Notes under the pieces: model-generated | Database searches by the model: none | What the model was told of the DNA's origin: nothing | The model's input: the letters and a program-made list of their open reading frames with translations, nothing else | NCBI GenBank assembly: GCA_013396655.1 | Contig: WBMV01000259.1 | Span: 2,301,252 to 2,365,251, forward strand | Source of the DNA: Campylorhamphus procurvoides | Lineage: Eukaryota > Chordata > Aves > Passeriformes > Dendrocolaptidae | Reading direction: 5' to 3' | Length of the DNA: 64,000 nt | Program-made: the position numbers and the translations under genes | In this document: one piece after another, positions 52,101 to 62,640 of the stretch | Layout: each line of letters begins with the position of its first letter | Numbering within the stretch: the first letter of the stretch is position 1

Positions 52101-54014
52101 GGTAATGTTTCTTTTCATCATTGGCTCCACCTCTTTCTTGGACTCTCTGGAATTACGTCTTCTGCTTAAGTCCTATGTCTCTCTGTGAGAAAACTTTACT
52201 ACTGAGGACCAGATTAACTTCTCTTTCCTCTGTGTGTACACAAATGGACAGTGGTTGTTGATATGTTCCTGCTATGAAATGGGTTTCTGACCTGAGTGAA
52301 CAACATATATTCATTCAGTCCTTGATAAGCTGTAGTCACTTGCATGTGAATGAAATATGAACCCTACACAAGCTGACTTGTTTGACTGTAGATTTTCCTG
52401 GTTCTGACTGTACCTTCCTAATTTTGCAGGTCAGAAGCCAGTTGATTTCTTCAAACCTGCATTTCCACATCAGTTAAGGAGTCAGTTGCTGGGCCAACTC
52501 TCTGCTGGATTTGGTCTATTTGTTAAAACTTTTCTCAAGGGAAGGGCAACTCATGATAAGAAACATTCCAGGAGTGGCTTTAATGAAAAAATAGCAAACG
52601 AGCACAAATTAGATTACCTTTATAAATGTCTAAGGTCAATCAGGGCTCTCCTGTTCCTTTCTTCATCCCAAGGCAATTTTAATGAATGCAAAACTCCTCT
52701 TTGCTGAGGGGCAGCCTTGAATATCAAGTCTTCCTTTGAATGGGTTTAATTCAAACCTCTGGTAAATCTGGAAACAAATGCAAGGTGGTAAACTACAATG
52801 TAAAAAAAAAATAAAACCAACCAAAAACAAACACCTGACACACTATTTACCTTTTGCTTTGGTCTTTTCAGAGGCACCACATCACAGACTCCCAGGAAAT
52901 AAAAATCCCCATTCAAGACAGTATTTCTTATTTCCCTCCATGTTCCCAGTTAGGTTGATGAGGCACCTTTCATGAGTCAGAAATGCTCTTTTAGGTCAAT
53001 GTGACAGAACAAGATGCATTTGAAGCTGATCAGGCTCCTCAATATCATAACCTCTGCTTCTGGTTTTAACTGTTTCTCCCAGTAAATCCTCAGAGTAGAG
53101 CAGTGACTGTGTGTCATTAGCTGTGTTTGCTTTCCTCAGGGTGTTTAGCTACTTTCTCTGCAGCTTTTATTGCACTTAGCAGTACAATAACATCTCAAAA
53201 TGCCCTACCTTCAATTCCAGAGAACGGTCAAATGAACAAACATTAGTCACACAAAAAGATAATTCCCTGAAATAAAATATCTTTCCAACTATCGTCCGAA
53301 GAAATTCAAACTTCAATTTCCCTTACCCCCTTAGATGTAAGAATAGCCTCAACTATGAAACATTTAAGGCATGAACTGTGCTTGCTGCTTTTAGTGTGCA
53401 GAATAACAAGACTGTAACAAACCCTGCTCCTGGGAGGGCAGTTCCAGACCAAGTAGCTGGTGACTGGTTGACTTATTCTGAGAATCTTCTGTTCTTTTCT
53501 TCATGATAGTCACCTGCCACAGCGGATGAATTATGATGAAAGATACCATGTCATGCAGAGCCTTCCGGGCATGATAAATAATGTAGTAGGGCAGGTGTAT
53601 ATAAAACAATCTCTTCTTAACTGATTATATTCTGAGGTATTTGATTACACTGTGAAATCCCTTGGCTGGACTTTGCCCACTATTCTGGACATTTGGAATA
53701 GAAGGAAGTTTTCCAGAGGAACACAAGCAGAGGTGTTGTGACCCTCCCTAGAGGCTCTCTTCTACCTCCTATTTATACCTTTTTATCTCCAGCTGTTTTT
53801 TACCTAACTTTACATTGTCCTGCACTCATCCTTCTGCTTCCACTTAGAGTGGATTGACTTTGACTGACCAACAGAAAAAACAGCCTGAAAGCATAACTTG
53901 GGAAGGCATGGAATTAAAATAATGTCTGCAACAGAGCAAAACAGCTCACATAAGGGTTTTTATCTGTCCATAGAATGAATAGGAAAGTTCCCCAATGTGT
54001 TGCCAAAGTCCTTG
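49150..54014. other. Non-coding stretch, no gene recognised
   Basis: A second odd palindrome, GTCTTCCA-G-TGGAAGAC, lies at 49433-49449. A 115-codon frame at 50086-50433 owes its hydrophobic segment to a (TATTTTTATT)-type low-complexity run near 50169 and is not a convincing gene. Richer sequence at 50480-50620 carries overlapping minus-strand frames only. No transposon recognised. Confidence 0.55.
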
Positions 54015-54050
54015 GGACCAGTGTGATTAGGTTTTGCAATCACACTGTCC
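54015..54050. repeat. Inverted repeat, 13-bp stem with bulge
   Basis: CAGTGTGATT (54019-54028) pairs perfectly with AATCACACTG (54038-54047) across a 9-nt loop. GGA/TCC extends the stem past one bulged C, giving about 13 pairs in 36 nt. This is too short for a typical pre-miRNA unless pairing continues beyond an internal loop, which I do not see. It may be a chance or transposon-derived hairpin. Confidence 0.8.
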
Positions 54051-54579
54051 TTGATACTGATGACAAGGTCGAGAATAACTTCGTGTGTTTCCAGAATCAT
54101 TTGTGCTGCATGACTATGTAACTTCTGATGTCAGTGACCTTTGCTTTTGCCCTTTTATCAGATCTTTGATGATGGACAGACTTATCATGGGGAAAGAGGG
54201 AATACCTTTAAGGAAAAACGTTACTCTTATTTCCAGCAGATTTTACCCATAAGATCATGGACATAGATCACATCCAAAATAGTGAGGGCTCACGAAAGAG
54301 GATCATGCACCACTGGGTAGTGAAGAGCACTTGCCTATGTTTTCAGGAATGTTTTAGTCCCGTGACTAATGAACCAAGAGCTGTAAAATAGATACAAATT
54401 CCTTACACTAGAATGTCTTGTCTGAATGTAGTTCAGACTGAAATAGCTTTATGTTTGCTTTTCTATTGTTTCAGAGTATCTGCAGCCACTGGCATGCTGA
54501 GTTTGTTTATGCCTTCTGGTTTTGTTTCCATCTGAGTCTCTGTATACTTGAATGCAATAGTAAAGCTTTTAAGAAAGAC
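54051..54579. other. Non-coding spacer, no gene recognised
   Basis: Unique A+T-rich sequence between the hairpin and the MIR relic. Nothing else seen. Confidence 0.5.
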
Positions 54580-54725
54580 AGGATGGTCTTGGGGTTAGAG
54601 CATAGTAATAGGATTCTGGAGACCTCAGGTCTCAAGTGTGATGCTGCCAGAGCCTTCCTCTGTGATCTTAGCCAGATTACAGTCTTTGACTGATTCTCCT
54701 CCTCTGTAAAAGGCATATTAAGATA
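54580..54725 (+). mobile_element. MIR-type SINE relic
   Basis: A good match in order to MIR: GGTCTTGGGGTTAGAGCATAG at the start (54585-54605), GGATTCTGGAGACCTCAGG (54611-54629), a GTGTGATGCTGCC segment, TTCCTCTGTGATCTTAGCCA (54655-54674), and GATTCTCCTCCTCTGTAAAA (54692-54711). These correspond to MIR's gttagagca, ctggagacctgg, ctgcca, cttcctgtgtgaccttgg and ctcatctgtaaaa. Plus orientation, nearly full length, with an unremarkable level of divergence for an amniote-age SINE. The 80-codon frame crossing it is a by-product. Confidence 0.8.
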
Positions 54726-55090
54726 TTAAGCTCTTGGAGAGTCGTGTATCAAAAGTACAAAAAAAAAAAAAGTACAAAGAAATAGATTTTGTAAGGGCAA
54801 AAATTCACTCCACTATCCTGCAGCCATGAGAAAAAGACTGTTGAATTCTTTCCCTGAACAGTGCTGCATCATAAGCTCTCAATTAAAACTGTAATGAGAG
54901 TGAAGAACACCTGCATTTCGCAGTGCTGGATAGCTAATGGGCTGTGCAGAAAAAAAACCAGCCCGAGAACAGTTGCAGAAGTATGCTCTGTGCAGTTTGG
55001 CTTGTTTGCTCTTAGACATATATGCTGTTTTAAGTAAGCACTGAGAAGGCTGTCATCAGTTACCATACTGAGATTATCAGTGTGCAGCTT
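54726..55090. other. Non-coding spacer with an A13 run
   Basis: An A13 run at 54759-54771 is bracketed on both sides by AAGTAC. No gene recognised. Confidence 0.6.
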
Positions 55091-55129
55091 AATATAAGCT
55101 TATAGGTAATATATATAATATAAGCTTAT
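55091..55129. repeat. Paired AATATAAGCTTAT palindromic words
   Basis: AATATAAGCTTAT occurs at 55091-55103 and 55117-55129, 26 bp apart. Each contains the self-complementary ATAAGCTTAT, and an alternating AT run lies between them. The segment is easily melted and hairpin-prone. Confidence 0.8.
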
Positions 55130-58010
55130 TATGAACAAGGCCCAAAGACTTTGGTATACAGAGCATCATCGGAAGCACCTCCCAATTCCTTTGCAAGTGA
55201 ATAAATATGTTTTCTCCATGGTTAGAGAATCTTCTTTACTTAGTTATTGATTAGCTGAGTCAAGCAAACTTGTTAACCTTACCTAATGCATTTTCACCCT
55301 CCATTTGCTCCAGCCATAGTTTAAAATTTGTACTTAAATGAAAGGACTCTTCCTTCTTCCACCAGTGACTCCACAGTCTGCAGCTCTGGGTGGCATTCAC
55401 CCCTCTTCCACAGCTCTCTTGGCTAAGTTGAGTAAGGTTTGAGACGACTGGCAAAGGTAGGGGAATCCAGATATCAGCATAAAAGGTGTCATTCCTAAAG
55501 TGTACAGGAATAAAAGACAAATGGTAATAGGTCATTCTGGAATCAGAATCATAATGACAGAAAGAGCTGAGAATGAAAGAAAGGGCAGGTAAATGTCAAC
55601 AGTTAGGGAACAGAGATCATGAACTCTCTGAGATGGAAGAAAGTGCTCAGAATATTCAGCAAAAACAAGTTCGATTGTAAAATAAACTTTCTATCTTCAG
55701 TCTGACTGCCTGGCTAGCAATGCTCTCCAAGGTATTGTGACAGATGAGGAAAGAGAAAACCCAGTAGAGATGAGAGAGCCAGTGAACACATGGAGTAAAT
55801 GATTGTGATACATAGACACAAATTCTCTGAGATGCTGATGGCAGAATCTGTTGTGTCATAATCCATTGCACACAAGAGTATGTTCTAGCAGAAAGGGAAA
55901 GAATGTAAATTAAGAGGGAAAAGTAAACAGGTATGAAAAGTGAAATGTAAAGCACCTGAATGGAAAGAAAGTATTGTCCTTCCCTTATTGTGACTTCCCA
56001 TCTTTTGGAGTCTGTAGAGATGAATGAATGTCAACCAGCTGCAAATCTTACCTATGAGCATGTGCCTTGTGCAGTACTGTTGAAGGACACTCTCCCCACA
56101 GGAAGCTGGTACTCATCCAGTGTTACTATTTGGCTTTTTTTCGGATGTACCATTGAAGATGATCAAGACATTTCAGGACTGACACTGGGGTGTGGAACTT
56201 CATGGAGTTGATGTTAACCTGGATTAGCAAAGTATAGAAGTCAATTGCTTCCATGACAGTTTGATGGCTTATGTGAACTAAATAGTGTCTGAATGCAGTT
56301 TCCCATGCACACAAATCCCTGTTTATTCCATCAGTTGTTGGAGGTGTTGGCCGTAGACTAGTGGTGAGTGCTGATGCACCAGGTGAGCCAAGTTGGTACC
56401 CTCAGAGGTTTTACACCTTCTGAAAACTAAGGCACTATAAAGTCCATATGAACAGCTCACACTGACACGCTGGAGATAATATTTTTCTTTTCTGTTAATA
56501 AAGAAGACTGTTCCAAAGATTCTTCATAATATATGCTCGAAGTACATTTATTTTTAAAAAATAAGACAGTCCCTCATGTTCCCAGAAAATATGCAGTATT
56601 TGACAGATAAAAAAATCACATTACCTCAGCTCTGAGGCTGTCCATCAGACACATTTCATGAGGAAGTGGTTGGTTTGAATTAGCTGGAGAAATTAGAATG
56701 GCAAAACTTGATAGCAAATGATGGAGTAGCATTAGTGGCTCTTTTACTGTTTGTCAACTATCAATAAACAGTCCTGCTTTGACAATTGGGGCAGTTATTT
56801 TAGTCTACAAGTTGATTTTTTTTTTTTTTACTAAACATTGAGTATTCATTATTTTGTAACTTATTAACAGCATCTATGTGGTCTGCTCTGACATAGAATA
56901 TCCTCTTTGATCTCTGATCAGATATCTGAAAATATCCACTAGAAAGATGGGATGGGAGGGTGAGTGCTGTTCAAGATGGGTGTACAAATATTTTTATCTT
57001 GGAGTTCAAACCATGTGCATCCATGTGATCATCAAAAATTATTTCCCTTAACAGTGGAAGAAAACATCCTTTGAGCAAGTCAGATAAAAGATAAAGACAA
57101 AGATAAAATGCATGATGCAGTCAAAATGAACTTCTTTTCAATGTGAGCAACTATTGTCAAACTACTTTTTGTAGCAATTGCCCAGCTCCATCCAGAGCCT
57201 TGCAAATCACAATAACAAAAAGAATAACCATTACCCCATCTGAAGAGATGATCAAGTACTTCTTATCTTTCTGACAAACTATTTGTCACTATTTTTCCTC
57301 TCCCACTGTGACATTGCCTTGTCATGGCTGTAATTTTTTAGCATTTCAAAAGCCTGTTGTTGATACTCGTACAAAGATTATAGATCTCTGCAACGCTTCT
57401 CCTTCATTATTTGTAATTTACATCTTTCCCTACAGTCTAAACATTCTAATAGTCCCACTCTCAGTTTTTGTCCTGCTGTTACTTCATACTGTCCCTTTGG
57501 GTCTTGCTGGTGAAATTAGTATGATTTGATTCGGATTTTTAATTACTATAAAAGCTACATGGTACGGATGAGTCTCTATTAAATGCAAAGTTCAAACATT
57601 TGGGCACGAACCTGATCAGAGCTCTGTTGCCATATTAATTCTGAGATGAATTATTTCATGGCTGTGACCAGGATAGAGAGTGGTCTTGCTCTTTGAATCC
57701 CTCTGTCCTGCGGAGGCCCCGAGGTGGTGGTGATGGTGCCCAGCTCTCTCCTGGTATGACCAGGAGGTGCTGAAGGAAGCACAGCCCTTACCAACCCCTC
57801 TGAAACTCCTGCCACGGGAGTAATTTGCAACACAGAGTAGTTTTGGAATACTTTTGAATTGGCTTTGCATCTTTTTAATCTTATATTGTTAATCCCTAAG
57901 TAGTAAATAGAATTGCTCTGGTTGGATGCTTTTCTCTGCAGCTGTATAGTATTTCTGAGGCTTCCTTCTGCCCAGAGAGGGCTTCAGGTTTAATTTATAT
58001 CCATTTAGCT
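55130..58010. other. Non-coding stretch, no gene recognised
   Basis: A+T-rich, with a T14 run at 56816-56829. A small richer patch at 57690-57830 has a few CpGs and short overlapping minus-strand frames. Nothing recognisable. Confidence 0.55.
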
Positions 58011-58160
58011 AACTGGTGCAATTTTTGTGCTTGTTCTCTTTTATGTCAGACTAAGACTGATTATGCAAATTTCGTTCATGCTTGTAAATTCATCAGCACA
58101 AATTAAACCAATGTATGAACACTCTCATGCAATTTAATTAAATCAGTATCCAACAACACT
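58011..58160. promoter_or_regulatory. Possible conserved non-coding element with octamer
   Basis: Contains a POU octamer ATGCAAAT at 58063-58070 followed by TTCG, then AAATTCATCAGCACAAATTA, ACCAATGTATGAAC and CATGCAATTTAATTAAATCA in quick succession. Dense, non-repetitive words of this kind resemble enhancer cores. Octamers alone are expected a few times in a window of this composition. Confidence 0.2.
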
Positions 58161-60174
58161 CTCCATGTCTTTGTGTACAGGCTAGGCCTTAGAGACTTAG
58201 GTCATGTAGCAGAAAATGAACAAGTCACCTGCTGCAGCCTTAAATTCTTTGGGAGAAGCTCTCTCTTTTCAAAAGTGCAATTTTACAGTGCCAGACACAG
58301 TGGGAGACTATTCACACACTACCTCACTGCAAATCCTATATAGCAATGCAAACATTCATTTTATAAGTACATAGAAGCTGTGCTGATTATTATGGCAGTT
58401 ACACAGCATCTTAATTAAGTTTCTTTGTTTAGGGAGTTTTGTTGTCTTTGCTGTGAAGAAAATCACATTCAGACAGTGGAACCGATTTCTAAAATCATCT
58501 ACGAATAAATTCAGTCCTGGGCTAAAAGCCAAACAGATCCATCAGATGCATGTGAATGCAGCTCCCATTTTCCTAAGCTGAAATGTCTGTTCATCGAAGA
58601 ACAGAATTTTTCTGTTCCAGAAGCCTGACAGAATGTTTAAGGGCAACCAGAAAAATGGTATTTATAAAAGTAGGCATCATTGGAAATAAGAGTGCTCGCA
58701 CTGCTGTGATTTCAAAAGTTGATCCTGAATACTCATCAGCAGGTGAAGCACAGAGTGCTTAACTTCTCAAAGAAGAGTTCTAGCAGAATTTCATAGTGAG
58801 TTAGAGATAAAGCAGCTTAGGGGACCACACTGTTTTCCTTGTTCTAATGAACTTCTTTGCTGATGATGAGAAGTTATTTTTCTGGTGTTCCTCCCTGTTG
58901 TCACAGATCAAACGGTGCTGCCACAAGGTTTCATCCAAATGGAGTAATTGGTGCAATTCTTTTACGCTATTTTAGTGTTTGGTTATTTGGTGCATGCTTC
59001 TTTCTCCTCTGTCCCCTCCCTTTTCCTGAAGATGGAGAATTGGAGGACCTCAACCCTAATGGGGTTAGAAATTAGAAAGCACATTAAAAGATTACCCATA
59101 CAAATTCATTTTAAGAATCTCACATTCTTTCAACCCAGCTCATTATTTTTTAGGGCACTCCTTCCTTCTGAATATTAGCAGTACTGAAAGTTAGAACCTT
59201 CATTCACTCTACTGGTGGAAGGAAGACAACTTTTAATTGAAATAAAACAAGTTGCATACAGTATTCGGTGTCCCATAAGCAGCACTTTTTCCTAATCCTT
59301 GACCTCAACTGCAAAACTAAATCCACACTGTAGTAGTAGCAGCCTTGTGAACACAAATCAAAATGCTTTTTAGTGTAGTGCTCACAGTGTTTATTGGTTT
59401 CTCATCATTTTTTGGTTCTTCCAAAATTAACTGCAGCAGAAAAATAAACCAAGAAAGGCTTAAGCAAACAACTGTTTCTGAAAAAGGGAGTACCCTGGGA
59501 GCCCTACAGTCAGGACAGAACTCATCTTGCAAATTATTCTTTGATATATTGCTAGATATGGCAAGAGGTCCTATATTAATTCCATTTTAATTAATGCAGT
59601 TAAATTGTGTGACATCTACTGAAATATATATAATCACTTCATAATAAATTGCCAGGTGATTCATGTTGCCATTTAGCTCTTCTAAACATCTATTTGGTTG
59701 CCAAACTCCCAGATTGGATGTGTAAAACCTGCCATTGCGAGGTATTTGCTCTATTTTCTTCCTTCCTTTGGGAATGCTTCTCTCCTCTATCAGGAATTCA
59801 CTTTTATTAAATCAGTTGTGAGATTCCTGTGCTTATAAAACAACTATTTATTCAACAAGATTCCTATTTTGTCTTGATGAGAAAGGATTATTACATTTCT
59901 GAGCATCAGGATGAACTGGCTTTATGCATTGCTCCAACTAAGTGTCTGGGCTGAGACTTCTGGAAGGGATTTAGAAAAAGGATGTCAAGGAACAGGGTAT
60001 AAGACGTGGAAAAAAGCCCCTCTTGGCCTCTATCCAAAACAAGGAAGTGCATCTGAAGTTCTTGAAGAGTCAAGGCGCACAGCTGGAAACCATCAAACCC
60101 AGCCATGTATTCTTAGGAAGGATCCATGGGCTAAGAGCTGGAGAAGAAAGCCATGAAATGTGACAGCCTAGTGA
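58161..60174. other. Non-coding stretch, no gene recognised
   Basis: At 58587-58617 three related words (CTGTTC, GAACAG, CTGTTC) allow two mutually exclusive hairpins. The second has a 7-bp stem, GAACAGA/TCTGTTC, with a 5-nt loop. No gene or transposon recognised. Confidence 0.55.
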
Positions 60175-60205
60175 AATAATTTGAACTTCCAGTGTTCAAA
60201 TTATT
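60175..60205. repeat. 12-bp perfect inverted repeat with 7-nt loop
   Basis: AATAATTTGAAC (60175-60186) and GTTCAAATTATT (60194-60205) flank the loop TTCCAGT. Immediately after it, ATTCCTGGGA occurs twice, at 60203-60212 and 60222-60231. The pairing is perfect but A/U-rich, and there is no T-run that would suggest a terminator. Confidence 0.9.
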
Positions 60206-60989
60206 CCTGGGATTTCCTCAGATTCCTGGGAGAGGCAACCTTTGTTGGCCTGGTAATTTAGCAGACATGTCCTACTTTTCGAGAGGGTATAAATAGCCCA
60301 TGAAGTCGAAGATAACATCAATGTCCTGCTATCTAGTAGAAATCTACTAGAAAATGTTCTTAGGCAGATACTGGCTTCATAGCTATGAGAACATTAAACG
60401 AGCCAGTTTTCTGTGAATAACCACTTGTAATGAAACTGCCATCCCATGATACTGATTGTCCATTGTTTCCTCATGCTGTCTGTATGACAGTCCAGTGCTA
60501 TTATTTCAATGCTATTATTTCAGCTGATGGTAATTGTTCTGATTGGGTCTGGGTTTTGAGGGGAAATTGTCTTTCTTCAAGAAGTATTTTCTTGGAGGCA
60601 AACATTTCAGATTTCATTTCAGGATGTTTGGTTGGGTATCTGCTGCAGTCATTTGTTTTCACCCTCATTGCATGTCTACATGCAGTCAGAAAGTGACTGC
60701 ATGAAACTGTCCCATAGTCATGTAGCTGTGTAGGCACAGGGTGGTAAAGGAAAGCAGATGGAGTACAGCAATCCAATCCAGTAACTCAGCCACAAGATTT
60801 GCTTTGGTGTAATAATGTTTTCCAGAGTGCTCTCTCTGACTCTCAGGCTTTCTCTCATCTTTTCCTTTTATTTGTAATTTGGTTCTCTTCTCTCTGTTTC
60901 TTATTTTTACTTACTCTCATTCTGACTGAAGTCAATCTCTGCTTTTGCTCATTCTTCAGGATGAACATTATTCATTCAGCTGGATCAGC
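60206..60989. other. Non-coding spacer, no gene recognised
   Basis: Contains an 8-bp perfect hairpin TCTAGTAG/CTACTAGA with a 4-nt loop at 60332-60351. Frames of 60-90 codons on both strands have no recognisable features. Confidence 0.55.
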
Positions 60990-61082
60990 CTGATATAGTT
61001 GAAGATGACCCTGCTCATTGCAGAGGAGTTGGACTGGATCACTTTCAAAGGACTCTTCCAACCCAACCTGGTCTATGATTCT
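60990..61082 (+). mobile_element. CR1 LINE 3' end
   Basis: The 3' end of a chicken-repeat-1 non-LTR retrotransposon, truncated at its 5' end as most avian CR1 copies are. Characteristic words in order: GATGACCCTGCTCATTGCAG, GGAGTTGGACTGGATCACTT, CTTCCAACCCAACCTGG and the terminal TCTATGATTCT (61071-61081), which is the CR1 tail octamer region. Only the non-coding 3' end is recognisable. No reverse transcriptase fragment is seen upstream. Confidence 0.92.
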
Positions 61083-61889
61083 TTTTCTGTTTTGCCTATA
61101 TAGGTTGAAAAACACTGGAAAAATGACATAATTGGCTAAAATGACAGGTGCTACTTCTTCATTTTCCATTTTATCATTGCTATTTTCTTTTGGTGAAGGA
61201 AATCCAAACCTACTCTGTTGCAATATGTGCAGTATACTTAAAAGAAAATTTTAATTTTTCATTTATTACTCTAGGACAGTAAGTGGAAAAATGCTTCCTT
61301 ATATCTATCTAGTGAATGTGTCATTGTCAGCTTTAATTGCAGAGATATTGGGACTCTGACCTTCACTGACATTGCCAGCAAATTTTGACTGACAACACGC
61401 AACACTGCAAACCCCTGCTGCACATGCCTGCTCTCCTAGGAAAAACCTTTTCTCTTTAACCATGTTCTTATGTTACTGATTGTAGACTATCTTAGATGTT
61501 AAAATACAAGGTAAACCCAGCAATATCTGATTACACTTACCAAGTATGATCTGAACAGACATTTGCAGTTCTAGTGTAACCAGTTACACTTTCTGTGGTA
61601 TATTTTAGTGAGGGTATAAAAGTTATCCTTAGTCTGCAGATTGTGTGAATGCTGATCCCATGTACTGTGATCACTGTTCACATTTACTTTCTCATGCTTT
61701 ACTGTGTGGAAAGAATGCTTTTTTTTCACAAAACCATTGTATATGAATGTGTGTCAGATATGTGGCTGAGGCATTCAGACTCTGAGAATCGGGACCAGAC
61801 TGAAGGCTGTCCATAAGTCAGAATGCAGCTGCTGCTGGTAGCTCTGCAAGCAACTTCAGGCAATCAAATAACCAACAGATTTTGCCTTC
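61083..61889. other. Spacer between two CR1 tails
   Basis: A+T-rich unique sequence of about 0.8 kb separating two oppositely oriented CR1 3' ends. No gene recognised. Confidence 0.55.
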
Positions 61890-61944
61890 CAATCATAGAA
61901 TCATTTAGTTTGGAACAGATCTTTCCGATCATCAAGTCCAATCT
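61890..61944 (-). mobile_element. CR1 LINE 3' end, antisense
   Basis: AATCATAGAATCAT at the left edge is the reverse complement of the CR1 terminal repeat, followed by TTTGGAACAGATCTTTCC and GATCATCAAGTCCAATCT. These mirror the CR1 end order read on the minus strand: TTGGACT-GATGATC, an AAGATCTGTTCC-like segment, then ATGATTCTATGATT. It is more diverged than the copy at 60990. The rightward extent, beyond about 61960, is uncertain. Confidence 0.8.
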
Positions 61945-62640
61945 AATGCCTCTAGAGGAACAGCATTTTGCTAATTAGTATCTCAGTCCAGCAGCCATGC
62001 TTAGGAAGGCACAGCTTTTCCAAAGCTATGGTTTTTGCAGGCTACATCCTGACCAGCTGGCTGGGCAGGACAGCAACAGTGGGTGCTCTCACAGCCATGA
62101 GGCTCAGTCTCTGCAGGGCACTTTTCAAGCAGTTTTTCTGCTCCTCACAGGTTGTGCAGAGCACAGCAAATGGTTTGTGTACAGGCTCCCCACTGCACCC
62201 AGCTCCCTGGGGCAGTGCCTGCTCTAACCTGAGGCTGACCCACTATGGGAAAAACAGTCTAATCCCTGCACTTGTCAGTCCTGGAGCAGTGTAAACCCTG
62301 CCTGAACCCAAGCTCTTCCTCAGTGGTAAACCAGATAGCTCCAGGATAGGGCACTCCTACTTACCACCTGCCTTGTGTCCTAGGCTGTCCTCGACTGTCA
62401 ACAGGACACTGACCAGGGCAAAAGTCAGTGGCATGGGGCCTTGGTGAGTCCCAGCCCTGTGGAAGCAGCACACATGCCCTTGCACCAGCCTGGGTGGGAA
62501 GAGGAGAATTAGGACCCCTAATAGCACCTCTCAGTGCAAGTTGCATCCTACCCCAGCAACAGTGAGGACTTCTTGCTCCACTGCAGATGCACCCTGCTGC
62601 CCCTCTTGCAGCCAAAGCCATTTCATTAGGGGGGCCCACT
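61945..62640. other. GC-rich, CpG-poor patch without a gene
   Basis: Overlapping frames on both strands (108 codons + at 61968-62294; 92 codons - at 62361-62639), none recognisable. The start of this patch could be the diverged body of the antisense CR1 copy to its left, since CR1 bodies are richer in G+C than this background. I could not identify CR1 protein motifs in it. Confidence 0.4.
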
